Shown: positions 25,920 to 34,496, numbered from the stretch's first letter. The stretch: DNA of 64,000 bases from Brevibacillus_D fluminis_A (GCF_052072235.1 NZ_CM125436.1:2536001-2600000), one strand, 5' to 3'. A program made the numbers and translations. The notes: generated from the sequence alone by a model not told the origin.

Positions 25920-27584
25920 ATGGCAACAATCATTACCTCGACAATAGGCGATCTGCTCGACGAAACGACCCGGCTGTACCCGGAGAAAGAAGCGGTCATT
26001 TATCCTGAGCGCAACCTGCGGTATACGTACAAGCAATTTCAGGCTGAATGCGACCAGGCGGCAAAAGGGCTCATGCAGCTGGGAATCCAAAAAGGCGAAA
26101 ACATCGCGATTTGGGCGACCAACGTACCGGAATGGGTCATCGCTCAATTCGCATCGGCCAAAATGGGTGCCGTGCTTGTGACGGTCAATACCAATTACCG
26201 CACGCACGAGCTGGAGTATTTGCTGCGCAATTCCGATGCAACGACGATCCTTTTGATTGAAGGGTATCGCGATGCCAACTATGTGGACATGCTGCAAGAA
26301 ATTTGTCCGGAGCTTTCGGAAGCGGAACCGGGCAAGCTCTGTGCCGAACGGCTGCCGCTATTGAAAAATGTCATCTATATCGGCGATCAGCCGCGTGCGG
26401 GCATGCTCAGCTGGCAAGATTTGATTCGGCTGGGCGATGCCGTGTCCGATGAAGAGCTGCTGGCAAGACAGCGCAGCTTGACACCTGATGAAGTCATCAA
26501 CATGCAGTACACATCCGGAACCACCGGTTTCCCGAAGGGCGTCATGCTCACACACCAAAACCTCGTGAATAACGCCGTGAATGTCGCGGGCGCGCAAAAC
26601 ATCACGAATGACGATAAAATTTGCATCCCGGTGCCGTTTTTCCATTGCTTCGGCTGCTCGATGGGAACGTTGGCCGCAGTCGCCACCGGCGCTGCGATGG
26701 TGCCGCTGATTACCTTTGACCCGCTGCGAGTGCTGGAGGCGGTGCAGCAAGAAAAATGCACCGCATTGTATGGAGTGCCGACCATGTTCATCGCCGAATT
26801 GAATCATCCGAGGTTTGCCGAGTTTGACCTGACCTCGCTGCGGACGGGAATCATGGCCGGTTCCCCTTGCCCGATTGAAGTCATGAAAAAAGTGGTGGAC
26901 AGCATGGGCATTCGCGAAATCACGATCGCCTATGGCCAGACGGAATCATCGCCCGTCATTACCCAAACGCGTGTGGACGACAGCATTGAGCGGCGCGTGA
27001 CGACAGTCGGCAGAGTGCTTGCCAATACAGAGGTAAAAATCATCGATCCTGTGACCGGCGACGAGGTTGGGCCGGATGTGCAAGGCGAATTGTGCTCGCG
27101 CGGCATCCATACGATGAAAGGATATTACAAAATGCCTGAGGCAACCGCGAAAGCGATCGACGCAGAAGGATGGCTGCACACCGGCGACCTTGCGACGATG
27201 GATGAGGAAGGCTATGTGAAAATTACCGGAAGGCTCAAGGACATGATCATTCGCGGCGGAGAAAACATTTACCCGCTGGAAGTCGAGCAATTCCTGTATA
27301 CGCACCCGAGCATTTTTGACGTGCAAGTCTTTGGCGTCCCGGATGAAAAATACGGCGAGCAAGTGGCAGCATACGTGAAGGTGAAGGAAGGCCACACCAT
27401 TACACCGGAGGAAGTCAAGGCGTACTGCGAAGGGAAAATTGCCCGTTACAAAATCCCTCATTACGTCGCGATCGTGACCGAATATCCGATGACCGCATCC
27501 GGCAAAATCCAGAAATACAAGCTGCGGGAAATGGCGGTTGCCCAGTATGGGCTGGCAAAAGCCGATGCCGGCACGACGGCGTAA
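25920..27584 (+). CDS. AMP-binding acyl-CoA synthetase
   Basis: A 554-residue member of the adenylate-forming family, resembling medium/long-chain fatty acyl-CoA synthetases (FadD/AcsF2-like). Motifs in order: QYTSGTTGFPKGVM (about 205-218), PFFHCFG, IAYGQTESSP, HTGDLATMDEEGY, RGGENIYPLEVE, and the catalytic lysine in TASGKIQKYK near the end. It activates a fatty acid with ATP and joins it to CoA. ATG 25920 has AGGAGG upstream; the frame is open for 58 codons before it, but these look non-coding. It is a single-gene unit ended by the hairpin at 27596. Substrate length is not determinable. Confidence 0.88.
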   Translation: MATIITSTIGDLLDETTRLYPEKEAVIYPERNLRYTYKQFQAECDQAAKGLMQLGIQKGENIAIWATNVPEWVIAQFASAKMGAVLVTVNTNYRTHELEYLLRNSDATTILLIEGYRDANYVDMLQEICPELSEAEPGKLCAERLPLLKNVIYIGDQPRAGMLSWQDLIRLGDAVSDEELLARQRSLTPDEVINMQYTSGTTGFPKGVMLTHQNLVNNAVNVAGAQNITNDDKICIPVPFFHCFGCSMGTLAAVATGAAMVPLITFDPLRVLEAVQQEKCTALYGVPTMFIAELNHPRFAEFDLTSLRTGIMAGSPCPIEVMKKVVDSMGIREITIAYGQTESSPVITQTRVDDSIERRVTTVGRVLANTEVKIIDPVTGDEVGPDVQGELCSRGIHTMKGYYKMPEATAKAIDAEGWLHTGDLATMDEEGYVKITGRLKDMIIRGGENIYPLEVEQFLYTHPSIFDVQVFGVPDEKYGEQVAAYVKVKEGHTITPEEVKAYCEGKIARYKIPHYVAIVTEYPMTASGKIQKYKLREMAVAQYGLAKADAGTTA

Positions 27585-27595
27585 CGTTCCTTGAG

Positions 27596-27623
27596 AAAAA
27601 GCATCCATCGCGGATGCTTTTTT
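27596..27623 (+). terminator. terminator after the acyl-CoA synthetase
   Basis: AAAAAGCATCC pairs with GGATGCTTTTTT around a 5-base loop. Confidence 0.9.
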
Positions 27624-27794
27624 CGTTGTGCAGATCAAAACAGCGTGGAATCGGCCCATTTATTGCCACAATTCAAGCAATTGCTATTTACATTCAGAAC
27701 TGATCTTTGTATACTGAAGTCAGAAAGTTTCCCTGGTGCAAAAAATGTTGCTATCCACAACAAATCGATCACATAAATTTTTTTTATGCATATG

Positions 27795-27808
27795 TTGCCT
27801 ATAGGCAA
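27795..27808. promoter_or_regulatory. candidate MntR operator upstream of mntH
   Basis: TTGCCTATAGGCAA is a perfect 14-base palindrome, flanked by A/T runs, 55 bases before the MntH start. It resembles the TTTGCCT..GG.AAA sites bound by MntR in Bacillus. An MntR gene with all metal ligands lies at 31369. Confidence 0.65.
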
Positions 27809-27862
27809 AAAAATTAGTCCATTCCACATAATAGAGATGACATAAAGAGAGTGGTGAACAAT

Positions 27863-29221
27863 ATGGCAAAAGAATATGCAAAAGCAATGCCGATAGAAGA
27901 ACGTTCGGACGGCTGGAAGCAGGATCGGAAGCAGCCGTCCTTGCAAGAGGTGCATCGTTCGCTGAAGGTGCCAACGACCGGCTCCTGGTTTCGCAAGTTT
28001 CTGGCATTTGTCGGTCCGGGCTACCTGGTCGCGGTCGGCTATATGGACCCGGGCAACTGGGCGACCGACATCGCGGGCGGATCGCTGTTTGGCTACACGC
28101 TCTTGTCCGTCGTGATGCTGTCCAACCTGATGGCCATCCTGCTGCAAGCGTTGGCGGGAAAATTGGGCATTGCCACCGGAAGAGACCTCGCGCAAGCGTG
28201 CCGGGATCACTACAGCAAGCCGGTCAATCTGGGGCTTTGGTTTTTATGCGAGCTTGCTATCGCAGCATGCGATTTGGCTGAAGTGATCGGGGCGGCGGTC
28301 GCGCTCAACCTGCTGTTTGGAATCCCGCTGTTGTACGGCGTGATTTTGACCGCGATTGACGTTGTGCTGATTCTGTTCTTGCAAAACAAAGGCTTCCGTT
28401 ACATCGAAGCATTGGTCATCATTCTGATCGTCACGATCGGCGGCTGCTTTGCGGTCGAGATGTTTTTGTCCAAACCGGATATGCTCGGGATCGCCAAAGG
28501 GTTTGTTCCGAATGCGGAAATTTTGAGCAACCCCGAAATGCTTTATATCGCGATCGGGATATTAGGCGCAACGGTAATGCCGCACAATCTGTATTTGCAT
28601 TCATCGATCGTCCAAACCCGCCAGTTCAGCTTGACCAGCCGTGGCAAACGTGAGGCGATCCGCTATGCCACGATGGATTCGACCATCGCGCTCTTGTTTG
28701 CGCTCTTCATCAATGCGGGAATTTTGATTCTCTCGGCGGCTACGTTCCATCGGGCCGGGATGACGGATGTCGCGGATATCAATGACGCGTATCACCTGCT
28801 CACACCGCTTTTGGGCACGACGTTAGGCAGCATCCTTTTCGGGGTGGCGCTCTTAGCATCGGGGCAAAACTCCACGCTGACGGGTACGCTGGCAGGGCAG
28901 ATCGTCATGGAAGGCTTCCTCAATATCCGCATGAAGCCGTGGATTCGCCGCTTGCTCACCCGCTTGATCGCGATCATTCCGGCCGTGATCGTGACGGCGA
29001 TGTACGGGGAAAGCGGAACCGCGCAGCTGCTGATTTTGAGCCAAGTCATTTTGTCCCTGCAGCTTTCGTTCGCGGTCGTGCCACTCGTCAAATTTACGAA
29101 CGACAAAAACAAAATGGGCGAGTTCGTCAACCCGCTGTGGTTGAAAATCCTTGCATGGATCGTAGCGGGCATCATCATGGTGCTGAATGCGTACCTCCTG
29201 TTCCAGACCATTTTCGGTTAA
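27863..29221 (+). CDS. mntH: Nramp family Mn(II)/divalent metal transporter MntH
   Basis: A 452-residue proton-coupled manganese importer with 11 predicted membrane helices. The metal-binding motif DPGNWATD of helix 1 follows GYLVAVGYM, and the helix-6 motif MPHN lies in LGATVMPHNLYLHSS. The N-terminal 40 residues are polar. ATG 27863 is chosen; GTG 27851 and 27854 are in frame but lie within the likely ribosome site GAGAGTGGTG. A TTGCCTATAGGCAA palindrome upstream suggests repression by MntR at high manganese. It is a single-gene unit closed by a terminator at 29224. Confidence 0.93.
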   Translation: MAKEYAKAMPIEERSDGWKQDRKQPSLQEVHRSLKVPTTGSWFRKFLAFVGPGYLVAVGYMDPGNWATDIAGGSLFGYTLLSVVMLSNLMAILLQALAGKLGIATGRDLAQACRDHYSKPVNLGLWFLCELAIAACDLAEVIGAAVALNLLFGIPLLYGVILTAIDVVLILFLQNKGFRYIEALVIILIVTIGGCFAVEMFLSKPDMLGIAKGFVPNAEILSNPEMLYIAIGILGATVMPHNLYLHSSIVQTRQFSLTSRGKREAIRYATMDSTIALLFALFINAGILILSAATFHRAGMTDVADINDAYHLLTPLLGTTLGSILFGVALLASGQNSTLTGTLAGQIVMEGFLNIRMKPWIRRLLTRLIAIIPAVIVTAMYGESGTAQLLILSQVILSLQLSFAVVPLVKFTNDKNKMGEFVNPLWLKILAWIVAGIIMVLNAYLLFQTIFG

Positions 29222-29223
29222 GC

Positions 29224-29266
29224 AAAAAAGCGGTTACCATTTGCGCAATGGGGCCGCTTTTTTTGT
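29224..29266 (+). terminator. terminator after mntH
   Basis: AAAAAAGCGG pairs with CCGCTTTTTT with an inner CCAT/ATGG stem. Confidence 0.85.
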
Positions 29267-29330
29267 TTTGGTGCGGTAACCAAATCGGTACAGGCTGCGT
29301 CTTACCCAATAAACACATGACGAGGTAGCG

Positions 29331-30122
29331 ATGAAAAACGAATTGCCGAAATCCATTTCCCATGTTGTGCAGACATACGCGGAACAGCTGCGGGAGCTTT
29401 TGCCCCAAAAGCTCGTGGGCGTCTATTTATATGGCTCCATTTCACTGGGCGGGTATGAGGAAGGGAAGAGTGACATTGATTTTGTGGCGATCCTGACGAT
29501 GGAGCTTGCAACGGCGGAGTGTCTTGCGATCGGAGAGCTTCATCGCAAGTTGACAGATGAACTGCCGCTGGCTGCGAAGCTTGACGGCGTTTATGTGACG
29601 GAAGCGGATGTGGGGAAAACAAATGCGGAGCTGCGGCCGTACCCGTACTGTGCGGAAGGGGTGTTCCATGCTTCAGGCCATTGGGATCTCAATCATGTGA
29701 CATGGTGGCTGCTTCATCATCACGGGCTGACCATCGCAGGGAAAGACCGCGCGGCGCTTGCGATCGGGGGTAGCTGGGGTGATGTCATGGCGACGATGCA
29801 GGACAACTTGACACGGTATTGGGCGCACAAATCAAGCCAGCTGCAGCTGTTTCTCGAGGACGAATGGGTGGAATTCGCTGTGCTGACGATGTGCCGCATT
29901 TACGATACAATCACCCGTCAGCGTATCGTCACCAAAACGAAGGCGGCGGAGGAAGCTTTGGCGGCACTTCCGCAGCGCTGGCATCCGTTGATCAAAGAGG
30001 CGCTGAGGCTGCGCCATTCGTATGAAGGAAGCCAGGCGCCCATGAATCGGATGGAGCGTGCCATGGAAACATGTGCGTTTATCCGTGAGTTGATCCCGAT
30101 CTGCCAGTCACGGCTTGTATAA
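29331..30122 (+). CDS. aminoglycoside nucleotidyltransferase-like protein (NTP_transf_2 + DUF4111)
   Basis: A 263-residue protein of the ANT(3'')/ANT(9)-like fold. The N-terminal nucleotidyltransferase motif is GSISLGGYEEGKSDIDF (about 36-52), giving the metal-binding Asp pair. The C-terminal helical DUF4111 part includes LTMCRIYDTI, a pattern shared with AadA-type enzymes. Those enzymes adenylylate streptomycin or spectinomycin, but chromosomal copies in soil Bacillales often have no proven resistance role. ATG 29331 has GAGGTAG upstream. It is followed by a bidirectional terminator shared with the convergent membrane protein gene. Confidence 0.8.
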   Translation: MKNELPKSISHVVQTYAEQLRELLPQKLVGVYLYGSISLGGYEEGKSDIDFVAILTMELATAECLAIGELHRKLTDELPLAAKLDGVYVTEADVGKTNAELRPYPYCAEGVFHASGHWDLNHVTWWLLHHHGLTIAGKDRAALAIGGSWGDVMATMQDNLTRYWAHKSSQLQLFLEDEWVEFAVLTMCRIYDTITRQRIVTKTKAAEEALAALPQRWHPLIKEALRLRHSYEGSQAPMNRMERAMETCAFIRELIPICQSRLV

Positions 30123-30143
30123 CCTTCCAAAAAGAAAACATGC

Positions 30144-30183
30144 AAAACGCCCGACGACCAAGCGGAGTGGTCATGGGCGTTTT
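30144..30183. terminator. bidirectional terminator between convergent genes
   Basis: AAAACGCCC (30144-30152) pairs with GGGCGTTTT (30175-30183), with an inner GACCA/TGGTC stem. It overlaps the stop codon of the minus-strand gene. Confidence 0.88.
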
Positions 30184-31205
30184 ACGAATTTTTGTTGAAT
30201 GAGCCGGACCAGGACGGTGAATCCGATCAGTCGCAGCACGAACTCGATGTACACCGAAAAATGCGGGACGATGCTGCCGCCAAAGGCGATCAGGACCACC
30301 AGTCCCAAAAAGAGCAGCTGGAACGGTAACGGACGCAGTTCAGAAGACTCCAGAAGCGGTTCGCAAACCGAACGGATCAGCATGGAAGCCACCAGACTCA
30401 CTTGCCAAAGCGCCACAAGCAGGTACGGGTACAACAGCAAGGGGGAACGGTTGGTCAAAATTTCGAGCAGCGGATTTTCCAAGGAATGCGCGTCATGCCA
30501 ATGAGCCAAAATAGCAAAGTGCCCGATCAGGCTGATGGTGAGAATGATCATCCCCCCGAACGCTGCCCCCAAATAAACGACCGGGGTGCTGACGCTTGTA
30601 TCCTCGGTCGCATGGTTGGGAAGGAAAGCCGAGAAGAGGAGCAGCGCATGCAGGCAAACAAAGAACATCGCATGCCAAAGCCAGGAAATATTCAATTGAT
30701 AGCTGAGCGGGGGAAGCGGTACATAGTGCTGTAAGGAAAAGACGAGACCGAGCAAAAGAACGCTCGCGGCAAGCGCAATGATTGAACCGGCAAACACGGT
30801 AGCCCCTTTTGAGCGAAGGAAAACGAACGATAGTGCGGCACAGACCACAATTCCTGCCTGCATCGGAAGAGACAGGGTACCTTGCGCAGCCTTTGCGTAT
30901 TCCTGCATGAGCGATCCAACGTAGAGGAGGAGCAAGAGCGCCAGCGTGGACGAAAGCGCCGGTGCCGCTCGTTCGCCAAACAGATGGAACAAAAACTGTC
31001 GATGGGATTGCAAGCCTGTATCGCGAATGAGCAGGACTATTTTTGCTGTCAACCAGACGAATCCGAGGGTGACAAGCACGATGCCGATCGTCCCCCACGA
31101 TCCGAAATAGGAAAAAAATCGCAGCCACTCTCCGCCGAACAGGTAGGTTCCCCCTAGTGCAGAGGCAGCAGAAATGACGGCGATCTGCCAAGCCGTTCGG
31201 TTCAT
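30171..31205 (-). CDS. YkvI-like membrane protein (APC superfamily)
   Basis: A 344-residue protein with about ten hydrophobic segments. The opening (a helix with GGTYLFGGEWLRFFSYFGSWG) resembles the YkvI family of Bacillus and, more distantly, spore germination permeases such as GerKB, all in the APC superfamily. No ger genes encoding A or C subunits are adjacent, so a germination role is not indicated. Substrate unknown. Its start is 163 bases from the mntR start on the other strand. The stop lies inside the shared terminator stem. Confidence 0.65.
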   Translation of the reverse strand: MNRTAWQIAVISAASALGGTYLFGGEWLRFFSYFGSWGTIGIVLVTLGFVWLTAKIVLLIRDTGLQSHRQFLFHLFGERAAPALSSTLALLLLLYVGSLMQEYAKAAQGTLSLPMQAGIVVCAALSFVFLRSKGATVFAGSIIALAASVLLLGLVFSLQHYVPLPPLSYQLNISWLWHAMFFVCLHALLLFSAFLPNHATEDTSVSTPVVYLGAAFGGMIILTISLIGHFAILAHWHDAHSLENPLLEILTNRSPLLLYPYLLVALWQVSLVASMLIRSVCEPLLESSELRPLPFQLLFLGLVVLIAFGGSIVPHFSVYIEFVLRLIGFTVLVRLIQQKFVKRP

Positions 31206-31297
31206 TTGGCATCATCCTTCACAAGAGCTAGTACCAATCTATGTGGCAGCGATCGCTTTTCAGAACCGATGCGAGAAAGAAAAATTTGGAGTTTTCC

Positions 31298-31327
31298 TTG
31301 CATCTTTTTCTTTTTTCACGGTATTAT
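31298..31327 (+). promoter_or_regulatory. possible sigma-A promoter of mntR
   Basis: TTGCAT (31298-31303), an 18-base spacer and TATTAT (31322-31327). Confidence 0.45.
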
Positions 31328-31368
31328 GGATTTGTCTGCATTTTGAAGGCTGAAACGAGGGATTTAAT

Positions 31369-31803
31369 GTGCCAACTCCAAGCATGGAAGATTATTTAGA
31401 GAAAATATACAGTTTAATTGAAGAAAAAGGCTATGCTCGTGTTTCAGACATTGCGGAAGCCTTGGCCGTACACCCCTCATCGGTTACTAAAATGGTCCAA
31501 AAACTGGACAAAGATAAATATTCGGTTTATGAGAAATATCGTGGACTTGTCTTAACGCCAAAAGGGAAAAAGATCGGGAAGCGTCTGGTTCATCGCCATA
31601 CGCTCTTGGAAGAATTTTTGCGCCTGATCGGCGTTGATGAAGAGCACATCTATAAAGATGTTGAAGGAATCGAGCACCATCTCAGCTGGGAATCGATCAC
31701 CTGCATTGAATATTTGATGGCGTATTTCGATCAGGACCCGCAGCGATCGGTTGAGCTGCTGCGCATTAAACAAGAAGATGAGCAAAAAGAAGAGGAAGCG
31801 TAA
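31369..31803 (+). CDS. mntR: manganese-responsive regulator MntR (DtxR family)
   Basis: A 144-residue protein almost collinear with Bacillus subtilis MntR (142 residues). The winged helix (VSDIAEALAVHPSSVTKMV) is at about 25-45. All known metal ligands are in the same positions: Asp8, Glu11, His77, Glu99, Glu102 and His103. With Asp8 rather than Met/Cys the site should be selective for Mn(II). Loaded MntR represses manganese uptake genes; the likely target mntH is 2 kb upstream. GTG 31369 follows ACGAGGG. This gene opens the conserved mntR-yqhO-...-spo0A block. Confidence 0.96.
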   Translation: MPTPSMEDYLEKIYSLIEEKGYARVSDIAEALAVHPSSVTKMVQKLDKDKYSVYEKYRGLVLTPKGKKIGKRLVHRHTLLEEFLRLIGVDEEHIYKDVEGIEHHLSWESITCIEYLMAYFDQDPQRSVELLRIKQEDEQKEEEA

Positions 31804-31991
31804 AAGCAGGACGGATTTCCCCTCACGCTGCTGTTGCAAGACGCATTCATGGAAACATGGTGCGTGCACTTGATACGGCGGTCGGAGGGGATTTTGCTTT
31901 TCGCGGAAACGATGGCTGCGAACGACATGGTTTTTGTTCTAAAACAAAATGTCCTCCTTCTATATATGTAGGAAAGGGAGGGGGCGCCGTC

Positions 31992-32906
31992 ATGAAAGCC
32001 GATGGTGTTTTTGAAGGGGGAGGCGTCAAGGCGCTTGGGTTTCTCGGCGCGATCGCGGAGATGGAAGCAAGGGGATACAGTTGGGAAAAGCTTGCCGGCA
32101 CCTCTGCGGGTTCCATAGTGGCCGCATTGCTTGCCGCCGGATACCGAAGTGAAGAAATGGTGCCGATTTTCTTCAAGCTGAATTACCTGATGCTCGTCGC
32201 TCGAAGGGGATTGGCCAAAATTCCGTTGGTTGGGGCTGGTCTTCAGCTGCTATTGACAAAAGGGATGCATCCAAGCAGCCGGATCGAAGCGTTCATCGGA
32301 CAGCTGCTCAAGCTAAAAGGCATGCAAACGTTTGGCGATTTGCCGCGCGACAAGCTGCGAATTATCGCTTCGGACGTCACTTCCGGCAAGATGCTAATAT
32401 TTCCCGACGATATCGCCCAGTTTGGCATCGAACCCCAGAAGCTGCCGATTGCCAAAGCCGTGCAGATGAGCTGCAGCATCCCGTATTATTTCGAGCCGGT
32501 GAAGCTGGCTGCAGAAGGCGTGACCCACTATATCGTAGACGGCGGTCTGCTCAGCAATTACCCGATCTGGTTGTTCGACGTGCCGGGTACGCCGCGCTGG
32601 CCCACGTTCGGCTTCCGCTTTGGCGATGAGCAGTCACTCGCTGATCCGCAGCCGATCAGGGGGTTGATCAGCTATACGAAAGCGGTGGTGACCACCATGC
32701 TCGATGCGCAAGACCAGGTGTACGTAAAAAAGCCGGACGCGGTACGGACGATTTTCATCCCCACCTTCAAGATCAAGGCCACCCAGTTCCAGATTAGCCA
32801 GGAACAGAAGGAACTGCTGTACGAGTCGGGAAAGGCCGCGACGAAAGCGTTTTTTCTGACATGGGATTTCGAAGAGTATTGCAAACAGTATCGCAACCAT
32901 CAGTAA
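31992..32906 (+). CDS. yqhO: patatin-like phospholipase (YqhO)
   Basis: A 304-residue patatin-like serine lipid hydrolase. The oxyanion motif GGGVKALG is at residues 9-16, the nucleophile Ser38 is in the elbow GTSAGS (36-41), and the catalytic Asp is in VDGGLLSNYP. Its place after mntR matches yqhO of Bacillus subtilis. The natural lipid substrate is unknown. ATG 31992 is preceded by GGGAGGGGG; the open frame from 31857 covers non-coding sequence. A terminator with seven T follows the stop. Confidence 0.88.
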   Translation: MKADGVFEGGGVKALGFLGAIAEMEARGYSWEKLAGTSAGSIVAALLAAGYRSEEMVPIFFKLNYLMLVARRGLAKIPLVGAGLQLLLTKGMHPSSRIEAFIGQLLKLKGMQTFGDLPRDKLRIIASDVTSGKMLIFPDDIAQFGIEPQKLPIAKAVQMSCSIPYYFEPVKLAAEGVTHYIVDGGLLSNYPIWLFDVPGTPRWPTFGFRFGDEQSLADPQPIRGLISYTKAVVTTMLDAQDQVYVKKPDAVRTIFIPTFKIKATQFQISQEQKELLYESGKAATKAFFLTWDFEEYCKQYRNHQ

Positions 32907-32943
32907 AAGAGCTACCCCGATCGTCGAGGTAGCTCTTTTTTTA
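32905..32943 (+). terminator. terminator after yqhO
   Basis: AAAAGAGCTACC pairs with GGTAGCTCTTTT, then more T. Confidence 0.88.
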
Positions 32944-32979
32944 TACAGATAAGAATTTATAAAATTCTTATCCAGTATA
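32942..32979. repeat. long AT-rich palindrome between convergent genes
   Basis: GATAAGAATTT (32948-32958) and AAATTCTTATC (32962-32972) are perfect 11-base arms around a 3-base centre. After a small asymmetry, the outer bases TATAC and GTATA also pair. It follows the yqhO terminator and precedes the end of yqhP; its function is unknown. Confidence 0.8.
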
Positions 32980-33031
32980 AGTGCAACCGCGGCCCCGCCA
33001 AAAAGCTTGGCGTAGCCAGGTTTTCTAACGT

Positions 33032-33367
33032 TTATTGAGGAAAGTTGCCATCCTTTACTTTCTCTTTGTTTTTCGCCTTGCCTTTTTGTCCTTCAATCAC
33101 TTGGAAAGGATATTGTTTTCTAGGGGTGTGCGAATGCCGTTTTGCTGTTTTCGATGCTGCTTTTTCAGCCGGTTTTTTGGGCGTACGTGCGTTCGGCAGA
33201 AAACGGCCTGTCTTGAGATACTGATTCACAAAGAACAGGACGATCGCGGCCAACCCGATGACGAGAAGCGTGTTGATCGGGTTTGTATACAGCCTGAAAG
33301 CAAATCCAAACGCTGCAAGCAACAGCAGCACTACCATAAGAGAATATGGGAGAAAACGCTTCGGCAT
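33032..33367 (-). CDS. yqhP: YqhP-like small membrane protein
   Basis: A 111-residue protein with two N-terminal membrane helices (about 8-24 and 30-50: SLMVVLLLLAAFGFAF, then TLLVIGLAAIVLFFV). A basic, lysine- and proline-rich cytosolic tail follows. Sequence family is weak, but position between yqhO and yqhQ and the helix-helix-basic tail layout match yqhP of Bacillus subtilis. Function unknown. ATG at 33367 is preferred with GAGGTG six bases upstream; GTG 33376 is in frame. The gene is co-directional with yqhQ, 28 bases behind it. Confidence 0.68.
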   Translation of the reverse strand: MPKRFLPYSLMVVLLLLAAFGFAFRLYTNPINTLLVIGLAAIVLFFVNQYLKTGRFLPNARTPKKPAEKAASKTAKRHSHTPRKQYPFQVIEGQKGKAKNKEKVKDGNFPQ

Positions 33368-33395
33368 GGGCTTCACCTCAATGTGTAATATCGAT

Positions 33396-34340
33396 TTAAC
33401 CAGTCGTGGCTACATTTCCTGAAGCAACTTGCTGGTCACGTTCACGCATCGCGTCAAAGGCGGCGATGGCCACCTCGACCTGGCTGTCATCCGGCTCGCG
33501 GGTTGTGATTTTTTGCAGCCACAGCCCCGGGTAACCAAGGAAACGCAAAACCGGGATGTCTCTCACCTTGTTGGTCAGCTGCAGCACCTCATAGGAAAGG
33601 CCGATTACTGCCGGCAAAAGGATGATCCGCTGAATCACGCGTTCCCATAGTGTTGTGTAGTCGAATAGCGAGTAAACGACCACCCCGACCAGCACCGTAA
33701 AGATAAGAAAGCTGCTTCCGCAACGATAGTGCAGGGCGGAAAATTTTTGTACGTTTTTTACTGTCAATTCTACCCCGGCTTCAAACGCGTTAATCACTTT
33801 ATGCTCAGCACCGTGATATTGAAACAGCCGTTTGATCAAAGGAGCTTGCGCGATGGCGAGGATATAGCCAAGCAGCAGAACGATCTTGATGCCGCCTTCC
33901 ACGAGGTTTTGATAAAATCCGGAAGGCACCCACTTGCCGAACAAAAAGTCGGCGATGATCGCGGGCAAGACCGTAAAGGCCAGTTTGCCAAATAGAAACG
34001 ACAGGACGCCGACGACCGCTACGCCAAGAATCAGAGTCAGCTTGGAAGGGCCTTTATTCTCCTGGGGTTCATCCGATTCCATGCTGTAGCGCTCGGAGGC
34101 AAAGTTCATATGCTTTGCACCGTTTGCGCTGGCTTCAATCAATCCGACGATGCCGCGAATAAACGGGATTTTTTTCAGAGGGGTTAGCCACGCTTTCGAT
34201 GTGCGAGGTGCTTCAAAATACTCAATCTCCTGGTTCTTTTTACGGACAGCCGTGACCGTAATGCTTTTCCCGCCGAACATGACACCTTCGATGACGGCTT
34301 GGCCTCCGTAGCTGGGGACGTTTTGTTGGGACAAGAACAT
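33396..34340 (-). CDS. yqhQ: DUF1385 family membrane protein (YqhQ)
   Basis: A 314-residue protein with the DUF1385 hallmark GGQAVIEGVMF near the N-terminus (residues 12-22) and several membrane segments from about residue 95 on. The pattern FQYHGAEHKVINAFEAG contains conserved His/Glu residues that may bind metal. It is the yqhQ of the conserved block; its biochemical role is not established. The ATG at 34340 lies three bases after GGAAGG, so TTG at 34334 is a possible alternative start. Promoter elements and a perfect palindrome lie just upstream. Confidence 0.87.
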   Translation of the reverse strand: MFLSQQNVPSYGGQAVIEGVMFGGKSITVTAVRKKNQEIEYFEAPRTSKAWLTPLKKIPFIRGIVGLIEASANGAKHMNFASERYSMESDEPQENKGPSKLTLILGVAVVGVLSFLFGKLAFTVLPAIIADFLFGKWVPSGFYQNLVEGGIKIVLLLGYILAIAQAPLIKRLFQYHGAEHKVINAFEAGVELTVKNVQKFSALHYRCGSSFLIFTVLVGVVVYSLFDYTTLWERVIQRIILLPAVIGLSYEVLQLTNKVRDIPVLRFLGYPGLWLQKITTREPDDSQVEVAIAAFDAMRERDQQVASGNVATTG

Positions 34341-34359
34341 TCACCTTCCTTCTCTTCCT

Positions 34360-34379
34360 ATTGTAGCGCAAATTTGCGC
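34360..34379 (-). promoter_or_regulatory. candidate promoter and operator of yqhQ
   Basis: On the minus strand TACAAT (34365-34360) can serve as a -10. The adjoining GCGCAAATTTGCGC (34366-34379) is a perfect 14-base palindrome that would fill the spacer region. Confidence 0.45.
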
Positions 34380-34460
34380 CGCCTGCTACCGACAGATGCC
34401 AGTGAACCCAGAAAGGCGGTTTTGTGGTTTTGAAAGGGAAAAGGAGGAACATACTACTAA

Positions 34461-34484
34461 CGTAACAGCCCCTGATTCGTTACG
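34461..34484 (+). promoter_or_regulatory. inverted repeat before the yqhR ribosome site
   Basis: CGTAAC (34461-34466) and GTTACG (34479-34484) pair perfectly across 12 bases; the right arm ends at the first G of the GGAGGTGG ribosome site. Confidence 0.4.
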
Positions 34485-34496
34485 GAGGTGGATGAT

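Noticed and set aside
30171..31205. Spore germination permease (GerB type)
   Set aside because: Similarity is to the wider APC/YkvI group, and no gerA or gerC genes are adjacent.
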